Source of the DNA: Talaromyces rugulosus | Lineage: Eukaryota; Ascomycota; Eurotiomycetes; Eurotiales; Trichocomaceae | Reading direction: 5' to 3' | DNA: 64,000 bases | NCBI RefSeq assembly: GCF_013368755.1 | Contig: NC_049563.1 | Location: forward strand, 3,286,001 to 3,350,000 | The notes under the pieces: model-generated | Told to the model about the DNA's origin: nothing | What the model saw: only the letters and a program-made list of their open reading frames with translations | The model's database searches: none | Shown: one piece after another, positions 24,001-33,163 of the stretch | Layout of the letters: every line of letters starts with the position of its first letter | Numbering within the stretch: position 1 is the first letter of the stretch | Position numbers and translations under genes: made by a program

Positions 24001-24781
24001 GTCCAGGGGACAGACGACGAAAGATGGTGGACGCGCGCGAGGCCTCGTCCTGGCTGTTGAGCGGTGTGACGGGATTCGTATCTGCAGGCGTCTTGACCAG
24101 GCGGGGCACTGTATTGTTGTTGTTGTTGTTATTATTATCCAGCTCTCCCGACGAAGTCGATCTCGACAGCTGCGGCGCCGAAAACTTTTTGGTTAGCGAC
24201 CTGAGCGACGCACTAGCCGAGGACGTGGTGGTCGGGGATGTAGAAGAAAAAGAAGTCGAAGATGATGTCGAAGAAGAAAAGGCGTTCGAGGGAGACCTGT
24301 TTGTGGTCGTGATCGTCGCCGGAGAGTCAGACGCGGGCATGGATACGAAATAATTCGGCGGGTCTGGTGTTGTCTGCTCGCTGAGCCCGTTGACGGTGAT
24401 GAGCGTGGTTGCAGTAGACACGGGGCGGATTCGCGTGAGGAATGCTTTGACTGGTGTAGTAGTAGTAGCAGTTTTCGTGAAAGAGGTAGTTGTTGTGGTG
24501 GTGGTTGTAGGAGTTGTCGTGGTGGTGATTCTAAACAACGCAGCGTTGGCGACGCGAGGGCGGCCGACGCCGCGGACAGTAGCGATGGGCCCGCTCAGGA
24601 ATCGGGTGACAAGGGAGTCGTGCAGTCGCGGTGTAAAGGGCAGAAGAGCGCGGCCATGTGGCTCTACATGGTTCTTCTGGTTGAAAGTAGTAGTACTAGT
24701 GGTGTTGGTGGTGTTCAGGAGTCGGGCAAAGGAGGGCGAAGATCCTCGGGGACGACGCTGGGGGTGCTGGTCCCAGCCCAT
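21089..24781 (-). CDS. KAR9: Karyogamy protein KAR9 homologue
   Basis: A single exon of 1230 codons. The central ~450 residues (about 510-960) are the KAR9 spectrin-like helical domain (QIQKWMNKASEVLNGMEAED, KNWANIRKLLRGVKEQVELA, RWILVFRNAGKQAQKMSESV, KKIHYLPAIGRVMSIIQKG). The flanks are low complexity: Thr-, Ser-, Asn- and Gly-rich, including 13 consecutive Gly and a run of Asn. The C-terminal ~300 residues are basic and Ser/Pro-rich, with SxIP-type sites that bind EB1/Bim1 (RLSSIPTPS, SPIPRVSR, ETPIPKSS). KAR9 links cytoplasmic microtubule plus ends to actomyosin transport and positions the spindle. The ATG at 24781 is the first available; the N-terminal ~115 residues are weakly constrained, and an internal Met at MPASDSP could be an alternative start. 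Confidence 0.9.
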   Translation of the reverse strand: MGWDQHPQRRPRGSSPSFARLLNTTNTTSTTTFNQKNHVEPHGRALLPFTPRLHDSLVTRFLSGPIATVRGVGRPRVANAALFRITTTTTPTTTTTTTTSFTKTATTTTPVKAFLTRIRPVSTATTLITVNGLSEQTTPDPPNYFVSMPASDSPATITTTNRSPSNAFSSSTSSSTSFSSTSPTTTSSASASLRSLTKKFSAPQLSRSTSSGELDNNNNNNNNTVPRLVKTPADTNPVTPLNSQDEASRASTIFRRLSPGLAARVKLLNGSSDTTASTVPGKLKGGGGGGGGGGGGGIGRIPEDHLRELDSQHRDLSIKVEKRGRIWGGTLPLLKRERSAPDLLESPTKTHATEKDWDEKELQKETPQKRTQKINSFIQQFSQPTAQPTLPAAEVATSTMAAVEPAIAGGDSASRPHDVGSTPESNDLQEYLKRSTQDEDQRPAPPPKDTPPAPSTPSSTNAQSSYFNPIGLNRSESIFSFSRASFSSQLYQLTSINLPQPASLESSISSIINAPTAVRALIGAAEQIQKWMNKASEVLNGMEAEDDVEWAAAGGREGLDDVDKAVATFESLVDVYVKAIENVQLRDDIDDVRKDDLTLIVSQMDVTLKNWANIRKLLRGVKEQVELAMEWEELWNIVLGDVGMEIDNLSRLIFEMEEGRHKSLAADPETEQGNNGLDINELETIVEESPSHGTPASSTKRLSLALFPMPAAGADAARSSNPQDDANLMQLFARMQPLRASLDFLPMRLSMFQARAERLFPTACDELEDRRKRLETTYKKLEGDAEALRRELGEDRWILVFRNAGKQAQKMSESVERSIGKLQESLEAGDPVNNPMAITKKIESYEAKKIHYLPAIGRVMSIIQKGVNDRLTVNGEILTLLSDMNQRVDALKASMKVMDSLLEETPIPKSSQQLRDSISSVVTDSPANTSLIGTPGSSPASSIILTGNNNNTLRTPNPGGSSRRGSSVGSTSRSVTNSRRLSSIPTPSHQQRKSSGPLSFHSPTSSTLTPSPIPRVSRQSVTPVPQSNKPRWNTSTNTTDLETGHNYRSLGTTSPSPYGKSTYSRNSRSVSSSLPIPSPLSRATSSSPGPGHMRSASRVGSSRAGFRPGSRLGATSPTSPSLKARGGGVIGGAGSVLDPPPYSKLRKSNATNRQSYSGQSSARAHEEDASRSERPGTALGHSNNNNRRISLLPQLRNSSTNNNYNYNKSGRESATGSRTSSKVDDRPRWR

Positions 24782-25084
24782 GCTAGCGTTACATAGGTCC
24801 GCGTTAAATTAATATTTAATATTAAATGGCAATTCATGTTCTACGCTGAAGAAAGCACGGTACAAAATAAATATCAAAATTGTATTCTCTACCCAGCAGC
24901 CCTGTCTCAGGCATTACTTGTTGTCTAGCTTCGTGGCACCAATCAAGTGGCAGGTGGAGAGTATATTTGTCTATAAAGCAGGCCTTTAAATCCGTTAACC
25001 ATTATTATATATTACTATATACTATTATATTCGAGTGTAGATTCTTAATCAACTATTGTACAGTGCCAAACCTCAAGTTCCTCC
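24782..25084. other. Short intergenic region
   Basis: An AT-rich gap between the KAR9 start and the 3' end of the hydrolase gene. It holds the KAR9 promoter. No element is recognised. Confidence 0.4.
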
Positions 25085-26095
25085 TCATCGCCCAGTCCAC
25101 AGGCCAGTCCACAGTCGCCGCCCCCAGCGAAACAGGAGAATGCCTCTCCCCAAGACGCGCCCCAGGGCCAGCGGTAGTCCAATTCGAAACCAGCTTGCAG
25201 GCTGCCAGAGCATCGTCTTGGGCACTATTCCTGTTCCTGTTCCTGTTCCTGTTCCTGTTTCCCCCCCTCCCCCTGCCGAATCCCCCCCTCGCTTCGTGGT
25301 CGTACCCGCAAAAGCCTCAACAGCCTGAACCATAATCCTCACCGTCTCCTCTGGCATACTCAAAAACGGCGAATGGCTCGTCTGCAGCTCCCTGTGCTCA
25401 ACAGCACACCCCATAGCCCGCGCCATCCCCACCGTCATGCGCTGCGCCAGCACGGGCAACCCGCGATCCTCCACTGTGCCGATATACCACACAGCCGGCA
25501 AATCCTGCCAGCCCGCATACGCATACTCCCCACCTTCGAAAAGGGATTTCAGACTCTGTGTGGTGAGCTGCGAGACCCAGTATTCTGCTTCCTCGGCTGG
25601 CAAATCGTGATAAAACAGTTCGCGCGCGGGGGTGACGAGCTCGGCGTAGCCAGTGTCGCTGTTGACGCGCCATGACGGGGGCGGATGGCCGAGGAATGGG
25701 TCCATGAATGCAAGTCCTGTAAAAGTGAAACCAGACGCGATGAGAATCAGCCCGATTACATGTCCTGTCTTGGTCGTAGAGTTTTCGGTGTCGTCGTTGT
25801 CAGTGGCTGCTGCTGCTGGAGTAAACCCCTTGATCGCACTGTTCCCTACCATCCCTCCGTACGAGTGTGCAACAACGACGACATTGCGTCCGTTTGTGGT
25901 TTCGTTCGCTATGGCGGCGCGCGCGGCGTCAATGTCGTCTTTGAATGTCGCGGCTGGGTTGTTGGCTGTCGAGGGCAGTGCAATGGATACGCATCTTAGC
26001 TGGTGTTGTTCGCGGAGTAAAGTGGTGATTTTGTCGTAGCATGCGGGTTTGTGCCAGGACCCGGGGATTAGCACTAAAGTTGGAAGGGAGGTCAT
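25085..26095 (-). CDS. Alpha/beta hydrolase family protein
   Basis: Intronless, 336 residues from the ATG at 26095; an in-frame TTG further upstream was not used. The alpha/beta-hydrolase fold shows as TLVLIPGSWH (oxyanion region), the nucleophile elbow VVVAHSYGGM with Ser at ~85, and a likely catalytic His in LQTSHSPFL at ~246. This pattern matches small esterase-like cytosolic hydrolases of the AB hydrolase-1/6 type, whose substrates vary, so none is proposed. After residue ~262 there is a Gly/Thr repeat encoded by a hexanucleotide microsatellite, then a basic tail (ILLFRWGRRLW) outside the fold that may have been added by 3' expansion. Confidence 0.83.
   Translation of the reverse strand: MTSLPTLVLIPGSWHKPACYDKITTLLREQHQLRCVSIALPSTANNPAATFKDDIDAARAAIANETTNGRNVVVVAHSYGGMVGNSAIKGFTPAAAATDNDDTENSTTKTGHVIGLILIASGFTFTGLAFMDPFLGHPPPSWRVNSDTGYAELVTPARELFYHDLPAEEAEYWVSQLTTQSLKSLFEGGEYAYAGWQDLPAVWYIGTVEDRGLPVLAQRMTVGMARAMGCAVEHRELQTSHSPFLSMPEETVRIMVQAVEAFAGTTTKRGGDSAGGGGETGTGTGTGTGIVPKTMLWQPASWFRIGLPLALGRVLGRGILLFRWGRRLWTGLWTGR
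25230..25259. repeat. Hexanucleotide microsatellite (CCTGTT)5
   Basis: Five perfect copies of CCTGTT lie inside the 3' part of the alpha/beta hydrolase gene, where the minus strand encodes alternating Gly-Thr. Because the unit is a multiple of three, length changes keep the frame. Confidence 0.95.
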
Positions 26096-26416
26096 CTTTG
26101 ATGTGGATGGAGATGTCAACAGGACGTCGAATGTTGGTGGGGAGAAGCACGTGCGGGGAAGTTAGAGTTGACTCTGACGGGAAGAACTATATGTAGACCT
26201 ATCACATTATACCGTAACTTGTCTTTATATATTTATATATTTAGTTATATAGTTATGTAGTAAATTATCAATTGATATCCAGATCCAGTCCAATCAGTTA
26301 ATAAAGAGCAATGCAGCCCAGCGCCAAACACCGTATGTGCAAATAACAGGTCGGCCAGGCCTGCTATCCAAAAGAAAAATCAAAAGGGGTATCAATGACA
26401 AGGGGGGATATGATGA
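26096..26416. other. Intergenic region
   Basis: An AT-rich gap containing the promoter of the hydrolase gene, with the 3' end of the next minus-strand gene at its right border. A TATA-rich stretch lies at about 26225-26250. No gene is seen. Confidence 0.4.
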
Positions 26417-27934
26417 TCAAGTCAGCGTCGCATTGTCGAAAATAATAGGCAGCTCGGTAATCGACGCAACAGAGCCCTTGCGCGGGTTGCGCCAGTCGTC
26501 CAGCATCTCCTCGCGCACGCCTCTGCACCACTCGAGCAGCGCTGCATCAAACTGCTTCCATGCCTTGTCGCTACTGCCATAAACCACCCCCATCACGTCC
26601 AGCTCCAGCTTGGTCTCCCAGCGCAGTTCCGCCGCCTTTTTCCAGTACCGCAGGTTCTCCGCTCGTCGGTACGGTTTGGCAATGTCTTCGTGCGGTGTTT
26701 TGATCTCGCCAAAGAGCCGTCGTGATTTCCGGACTGCCTGGTTGTGCATTCGGATCAGGTCCCGGCCATCGCGTAGTCGACTCAAAAACGGTGTCGGCAG
26801 GACTGCGTTCTCCGGGGCAATCCATGGCGGCAGGTCAGAGCCGACGCCGTTCATCATCGTTTGCAAAAAGGCCTCTTCTCGTTCTCGCTCTCGCCCGGTC
26901 CAGTCGCCCGACACCCAGGTCCAGCTCGCGCGCTCCTTGACCTCGGCCTCTTCGAGACGGCGCTCCTCGTCCAGCACTACGAGCACGCCCGCCATCCAAC
27001 CCAGAATAGCAGCTCGCTCGTGCTTCCTCAGGCCCCCCGCGAAATTCCGCGCGGCCCATTTCTTCAACACGTCCAATACCGCCAACAGCTCTTCCCGGAA
27101 TTTGCGCTCGCTCTTGAGTCCTACCAGGCGGTCGAGGTTTTCATGGTTGATGTAGTACATCCGCGCAGATCGGATAGCCAACGTGACAACGTCCAAAATG
27201 TGCATTCCCTGGATCTCATGCCAACTGGCTGGCTTGGGAGACGGCGGTTGCTGTGACAAAGACTCCTGCGACGACGGAGAGAGCGCAGTCTGCGGCGACA
27301 GCGGCTGCTGGTCTTCTGGGGCATCGCTTTCGGACTTTTTCACGGCCAGGGAAGCCTTGTCCAGGGCCTCGACGAGATCCTTCCGGAGAACCCTCAGCTT
27401 GGGCGGCGGCGCAATGTGGTGTGTTTTGATGCTGTAGGTGCTGACCGTCGGCGGCAGCATGGGCTCGTCCTCGTCAAACTCCAAGTCCTGGGGCGTGCCA
27501 ACCTCGTCGAGCGGGCTGTGGACCAAATCCGTCACAAACTGCGCGTCTTGGGTGAGCATCAGCTTGGGGACCTCCTTCTCGTCCTTGTTTTTCGGACGCG
27601 CCATCTGGGCGCCCTTGCCGTCCAGCAGACCCGTTCTCGCAAAGTAGTATTGTAGATGGGCGATGCTGCCCAGGCACATGACGCTCTCGCGGTTCTTGGC
27701 CGACTCGGCAAACTCGGCGCCCTGGGGACGGATATAGCCTCGCCGCTTGGAGCCGCCGTTGGACAGGACCGACGACCGGTTGTCCCCTGAGGTCGCCGAG
27801 TTGGCGGAGAAATTGGACAGCGAGGAGAGGGTCGAGAAACTGCGGTCGGGCGACGGACACGAGGATATGGCGGGGGTGGGCGAGATGGACGGCGACGGCG
27901 ACCGCGCGCGCACGATGCTGTCAGGTTCCTCCAT
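26417..27934 (-). CDS. Conserved fungal protein of unknown function
   Basis: Intronless, 505 residues from the ATG at 27934; the upstream in-frame codons lack another ATG. Residues 1-80 are Ser/Pro-rich (RARSPSPSISPTP) and likely disordered and phosphorylated. Residues ~85-120 (FAESAKNRESVMCLGSIAHL, QYYFARTGLLDGKGAQMAR) are a compact conserved block. A helical domain at ~265-390 (IQGMHILDVVTLAIRSARMY, LLAVLDVLKKWAARNFAGG) is followed by a charged helix and a C-terminal helical region. I remember close relatives in many Pezizomycotina without a described role. No transmembrane segment or catalytic motif is visible. Confidence 0.75.
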   Translation of the reverse strand: MEEPDSIVRARSPSPSISPTPAISSCPSPDRSFSTLSSLSNFSANSATSGDNRSSVLSNGGSKRRGYIRPQGAEFAESAKNRESVMCLGSIAHLQYYFARTGLLDGKGAQMARPKNKDEKEVPKLMLTQDAQFVTDLVHSPLDEVGTPQDLEFDEDEPMLPPTVSTYSIKTHHIAPPPKLRVLRKDLVEALDKASLAVKKSESDAPEDQQPLSPQTALSPSSQESLSQQPPSPKPASWHEIQGMHILDVVTLAIRSARMYYINHENLDRLVGLKSERKFREELLAVLDVLKKWAARNFAGGLRKHERAAILGWMAGVLVVLDEERRLEEAEVKERASWTWVSGDWTGREREREEAFLQTMMNGVGSDLPPWIAPENAVLPTPFLSRLRDGRDLIRMHNQAVRKSRRLFGEIKTPHEDIAKPYRRAENLRYWKKAAELRWETKLELDVMGVVYGSSDKAWKQFDAALLEWCRGVREEMLDDWRNPRKGSVASITELPIIFDNATLT

Positions 27935-29024
27935 TGTTTTTTTGTTTATATCGATATAGACAGGCGTCGAGATGGATGTATATCGAATATATCGACGTGT
28001 ATTAAATGTGTCGGAGGGCAGGCCAGAACTGGTCAAGTGAGATGGACCCTGAGTGACTGACTGACTAATTAATTAATTAATTAAGTCGCGTCAATCCGAG
28101 TCTCCTGCGCCGGCAATTTGCAAGCATGGGCGCCACGCAGCTGTAAAAGGGGTCGTAATAGTATGAAAACAATCGAGGCCCGGATTATTATATATTAATC
28201 ATTAAACCAAAGTAGCAGTAATAGTATCGATGCAACCGTCAGCAGGCCGTTGTCCGGGGCGAAGACAGGAAGAGGAACGAGGAAGGTTCGGGAGGAGCGC
28301 CAAGCGCTTAGACTGGATATAGCTAGGGGCAATTACTAAGATTGTTCCTTTTATTCTTTTCTTCGTCAATAATATTGTTTTATTAATAGTCCGGTGTTCT
28401 CGGTCGGAGTATTATCATTGCACATCCACTGCAATTGATTTTTCACGGTAGAATATCAACATGTAAACAAACGCTCTGTATTGTATGTAGTACATAGTAA
28501 TAATGTGCCCCTGACGGCCCGCAGCGAACCAGGGTTGCATCTCCCCACTTCAATCTGGTCGTTGATTTGTATGATCTGAATGATTATTAATGTGTATGAG
28601 TGGCAAACTTTAGGGTTTTATTGTTTTATTGTTTGATTGTATACTGGTCTCAGTCCTGTTCGTTGTGTTGGATAACCTTACCAGGAATATGGCCGTGACA
28701 GTCCGTAGCCCTAATTGCCGCATTCGGACAGGACAGCACTATTGAATCTGGAGAATAAATCAAACCTAAATATATACAATTCACCGTACACATGTGTGTA
28801 CGATACCATACTATACCATACGATTGCAATCCAATATGTATCTCTAGATCATGATTAAGCGTATCGCTTTATCTAATCAGCATCTACTTCAATGTTGTAG
28901 TGGGGCCAACATTCAGGCCGACATTGAGTAGCATCAAACCGATGACTCACTTTGCCACATATATATTATCTACATTCTCTCGGTTCTGTTATATTTTCTA
29001 GTAAATAATATTAATAAATATAAA
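27935..29024. other. Long intergenic region between divergent genes
   Basis: About 1.1 kb separating the minus-strand unknown gene from the proline iminopeptidase gene. It contains a (TTAA)n-like run at 28067-28084 and a TATA-like stretch near 28959-28969, about 60 bp before the iminopeptidase ATG, followed by a pyrimidine-rich leader. I found no gene, tRNA or transposon. Confidence 0.4.
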
Positions 29025-30168
29025 ATGTCTCCCGTACAAGCTGGATACGCTCAGTCAACCCCCTTTGACGAGGGCTACCTGCCCGTGGGCGACATCCACC
29101 AGCTGTTCTACCAACAGTACGGCAAAAAGGATGGAAAACCAGGTGAGCTTTACCTCTATCCATCAGTTGATATATACCTGACAAAACAGTAATCTACCTC
29201 CACGGCGGCCCCGGCGGCCACACCTCCAGCAGCAACACCATCTACTTTGACCCCGCCGTGTACAGAATCGTACTCCTCGACCAACGCGGCGCCGGCAAAT
29301 CACTTCCCCCTGCCGAACTGCGCGACAACACTACCTGGCACCTAGTCGCCGATATTGAGTCCCTGCGTGAACACCTAGGAATTGACAAATGGCACATGGC
29401 CTTTGGCGGCTCATGGGGGTCGACACTGGCACTGTGCTACGCGCAAGCACATCCACAGCGAGTCGGCTCGCTCGTGCTCAGAGGCATCTTCACCGTGCGC
29501 CGCTGCGAGCTCGAATGGTCGCGCAACACTGATGGCCCTGCGGCACTACTGTTTCCGGACTTGGTGCAGGATTTTATTAATCATATACCAGAAGAGGACC
29601 GCGCAGATCCCTATGCGGCGTATCATCGGTTGCTAACGGCTGAGATTCCGGCGGATGATGAAGAGGCGCGTTTGAAGCGGTTGAATGCAGCCAAGGCATG
29701 GAATGCATTTGAGTTGGCTACGGGCAGTCTGAAACCAGACACGGATAGCCTGAACGATCAACTCGAGGACGAGCCGTGGTTGTTGGCGCATGCGCGGTTG
29801 GAGATTCAGTATTTTGTCAATGCGGCCTGGTTGGAAGAGGGCCAGTTGCTGCGCAAGGAGAATTTGGATAAGATGCGCCATATTCCGAGTGAGTTTTTCT
29901 TCTATAGTATTTTTACACAAAAAACTAATTTGAGTAGCAACTATTGTTCAAGGCCGGTATGACCTTGTCTGTCCGCCCAAGACTGCCTGGGATTTGCATC
30001 AGGCATTGCCCGAGTCGCGGCTGTATTTTATTCAGACTGCTGGACATAGTGCAAAGGTGAGTCTATATATCAATGATTCTAGTGGACATGAACTGACGAG
30101 GACAGGAACCTGCCACGGAGGAAAAATTGGTGCAAGTTTGTGACGAGTACAGTAAATTGGATTTTTAG
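29025..30168 (+). CDS. pip: Proline iminopeptidase (peptidase family S33)
   Basis: Four exons (29025-29142, 29190-29888, 29938-30056, 30106-30168) encode 332 residues in phase. The alpha/beta-hydrolase features of prolyl aminopeptidases are present: YLHGGPGGH (oxyanion hole), LLDQRGAGKS, nucleophile elbow GGSWGSTLAL, catalytic Asp in GRYDLVCP and catalytic His in TAGHSAKEP. The cap-domain acidic segments (HIPEEDRADPYAAYHR) match the family. The enzyme removes N-terminal proline from peptides in the cytosol; there is no signal peptide. It is convergent with the alternative oxidase gene, with 145 bp between stop codons. Length and motifs fit the family and nothing is missing. Confidence 0.93.
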
Positions 30169-30313
30169 AAAAAAAAGATGTTTTGATATAAGGGATTGCC
30201 AGCCTGCTAGCATGCCAATGCTCTATTAAAGGTACATACATGTATGAATTCATAGAGTGGAGAGAAAACGCCGACCATTTTTAACGCCTTCTCAATATCC
30301 AGTAAAAGCGCAA

Positions 30314-31513
30314 TCAAATAACCTCATCTCGCTCCCATCCCGTAGGCTTTGTCAAATCCACCCCCTTGCTCGGCCGCGGTTTGCTGTTATCTCTAAACAC
30401 CGCGGTGTACGGATTCGGATCCGCCTTTTGATTCAAATTTCCCAGCGTGTGATTAACCTCGCGATGCTTAGCCTCGTCCGCGCGCACATATAGCATCAAG
30501 TCGTGCATCGTGCGGTGGCCCTCGGGCATATCCCAGTACTTGATGGCGATCTCGGGTGCCTCCATGCGCGCCCATTCTGGCAGGTTCCCAGCCTCGATTT
30601 CTTCGATGATGCGTGTGTATGTGATTACCGCTTCTTCTTCGAGATATCCCACGAAGCGGTGGCAGGTGCGTGGCGAGACGAGGTATGAGAAGAAGAGGCC
30701 GTTGAAATACACGCCCTGGGCGCCGAGAACCATAAGGCGCATGAACAGGCCCGGTTGTGCGATTTTCATGAATGTGAGCAGGTGCATGCGCTCGTTGTGT
30801 GCCTCTTCGAGGAGGGTTTCAATCCTGAGACGTTAGCATTAGTATACATGTATCAATGATATAGATGTGGAGTTGGGAAGAAAGAGAGAAAAAGTACCAT
30901 CCGTTATCCCGCTTCATCGTCCTCAAACTGCGTAGATGCCGCAACATTCCCGCAACCATCCCCGGAACGCCGGCAACACTTTCTAGAAATAGAATCCGGT
31001 TCATCCAGTTCTTCTCTGTCATGCCAAATTTCTCGCCGTCGGCCGGGTGCTTGTATCCTGTGGCCGTGTCCATGCCCCAGCGCAGCACGCGCGCCATGGC
31101 TAGAGCAACCCAGTCGGACCAGTTGCGGACTTCGCGGTGCTGGATTTGGATGCTTTTCATTTGTGCTTCGGTGTATCTGTGACTATTAGAACAAGTCTCT
31201 CCTTTGGAGGTTTAAAAAAAAAAAAAAGGTATAGTATAGCGTACACAGGATGCCGCCACCCCGATTCAACCTCGACAATCTGTTTTGTTTCCACTTTGGG
31301 AAAGAATTCCTTGATGGCGGATTTGGGCTTGGCGGAGGATATCGAGCGCTTTGAAACGGCATGATTGTTTTTGTTGTTGATTAATGGGCTTTGGCGGAGT
31401 GTTGTTATTGCTGGTGATGTTATGCTGGAGTAGCTCGCAACGAGCATGCGAAGACCAGTGCCCTTGGGCAAGGCCGTGGCCCGTATGGGCGCGATAGTTG
31501 TTATGGAGTACAT
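30314..31513 (-). CDS. aox: Mitochondrial alternative oxidase
   Basis: Three exons (31513-31245, 31176-30898, 30824-30314) encode 352 residues. The first ~60 residues are basic, Ser/Thr-rich and without acidic residues, which fits a mitochondrial presequence. The di-iron oxidase core has [20 protein letters not shown], the split [15 protein letters not shown] (spanning intron 2), [10 protein letters not shown] and [13 protein letters not shown], which supply the four Glu and two His iron ligands. It transfers electrons from ubiquinol to oxygen on the matrix side of the inner membrane, bypassing complexes III and IV, and in fungi is usually induced by respiratory stress. The N-terminal [11 protein letters not shown] is also characteristic. 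All phases agree. Confidence 0.97.
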
Positions 31514-32189
31514 CAGTTCAAGTGTGAAATGTTGATGTCAGTTGATGTCAAAGTTGATGTTAAAGATGATGTAGTATATGATTTTTGATAAATTCAATAC
31601 GGCAGTAAAGTAAACTACAGGCAAGGATTATCATGGCTTTTATATCAAAAGCCACCAGGCAAACACGAAAATTTCAGGCGTCACATGGCCACCAGAAAAA
31701 CCAGTCAGTCATCCAGAGAAGAAAACATTCAGAATTTTCTTTTTCTCATTGTTTGAATGGGTTACCATGTCGTTGACATTCTCCACTAAGCATATAGCCT
31801 ATTGATTACCCGTGCCCCTGAAAGACCAATACACGAAACTTGCATCTCCCAGGACATGCGACATGGCATGCTCGACATGCTTAAAACCGCGGAAAAAAAT
31901 TAGTAGTATAGCAGAGGATTATTTGAATACTATGCAAAGTATAAGCGTAGAGAAAATGCTTCCCATTATCCTCCTGAAGACTACATGACATTTAAAAAAT
32001 TAGGAATTGCTGAGTCCATTACCGTACCGTACAGAAATGTGACACCGGGTAATTTAGGATGGACCTGGCGGCCTTGCTGATTCAGCCGAAAACGGCCCGG
32101 AAGGCGTTGCGACTTACCATCATTTTCTATTATTATCATTTTATCATTATTTCAACAGAGTCATCGGTGAGGGAAGGACAAGGGGGTTG
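31514..32189. other. Intergenic region upstream of alternative oxidase
   Basis: The AOX promoter region. A repeated GTTGATGT unit occurs three times at about 31530-31562. No gene is seen. The right side holds the 3' region of the acylphosphatase gene. Confidence 0.4.
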
Positions 32190-32682
32190 TTATCGTCGAA
32201 TCTCGAAATCTCCCTCGCCCTCGGCCGTCTCGATCCCGGTCTTTTCCAGTTTTGTCACATGGGCATAACGGGGCCCTTGATCGATATCTTTGAGAAGCTT
32301 TTGTACTTGTGTGTCTTCGCCTTGGACCTCGCCTTGGACCTGCGACATACTGTTAAAACTGTATATGAAAAGAAATAGGCGGCTTACTCGGCCATCGAGG
32401 GTGTTTTGCACCCAGCCGGTGATGCCGTATTCGGTTGCTTTTTTCTGGGTAAAGTTTCTGATGGAGCAGATTAGAGAGGAGTGAAAAGAAGATGTGAATT
32501 TCATACCGAAAGTTTACACCTTTAATTGCAGTGTCATGTCAGTAAGAGGTTGTATATGCATATACTACATGTAATATTGATCGGCATACCTTGAACTCTC
32601 CCGTGCACTTTGAATTTCATCTAGCAAGTATTAATACTCCTCCTACATGGTTAATAAAGAGTCATACCCTGGTGAGAGCCAT
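32190..32682 (-). CDS. Acylphosphatase
   Basis: A small five-exon gene: 32682-32668 (15 nt), 32620-32590, 32519-32507 (13 nt), 32457-32388 and 32339-32190. The sum is 279 nt, giving 92 residues. The acylphosphatase fold is clear: VHGRVQGVNFRNFTQKKA carries the phosphate-binding loop and catalytic Arg (GVNFR, ~20), and GITGWVQNT the catalytic Asn (~42). The rest (GRVQGEVQGEDTQVQKLL, DIDQGPRYAHVTKLEK) follows the family through to the end of the chain. It hydrolyses acyl phosphates such as 1,3-bisphosphoglycerate or carbamoyl phosphate in the cytosol. The length (~90) is standard. The two tiny exons hide it from simple gene finding, and all introns are 47-70 bp with GT..AG ends. Confidence 0.92.
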
Positions 32683-33163
32683 TGTAATTAAATTGCAGTG
32701 TATACTGTATAGATGGTCTAGATGGAGTGAAGTTGAACTGTCAAGAGGTCAAGACTGATATCATCGCCCCGCTGTGGACCTGGCCTGGCGACTGTGGGGC
32801 TGGCCATACACCAGTGACGACGACAGAAGTATACGATTTAATAAGATTCGTTATTATTGGGCTGGTTTTAAGGATAATGACAAATCGCGCATCCACCTGT
32901 ATTCCATATGGGCCTGCACAGCCTCGTTGGACGAATCACCAGCCCGTTGATTGGCGATTGCAACGAGACATCAACGAAACAAAAGCGAAACCAGCTAAAA
33001 TGTGACACGCTAGTCCTATATGAGGCTAGCGGTGATCATCGTCACGTGATTATCATGGGGGCCATTGTGGGGACCCAATAGGAACGGGCATCCCCTGCAA
33101 TAATTTAAAGAAAGAAAAAGAACTCCAAATCTGTCATCGCCTTGCAATAATGCTGCAGGCGCG
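32683..33163. promoter_or_regulatory. Divergent promoter region of acylphosphatase and GUP1
   Basis: 481 bp between two divergent ATGs. A six-codon upstream frame (ATG 33150, TGA 33165-33167) overlaps the GUP1 start at 33164 as ATGA. Frames elsewhere in the gap look random. No other element is recognised. Confidence 0.55.

Noticed and set aside
25230..25259. Regular short repeats considered as a CRISPR-like array
   Set aside because: They are contiguous hexanucleotide units without spacers, inside a fungal coding sequence.
32727..33005. 92-codon plus-strand frame in the GUP1/acylphosphatase gap
   Set aside because: It has no similarity I recognise and lies in a promoter region of two well-supported genes.
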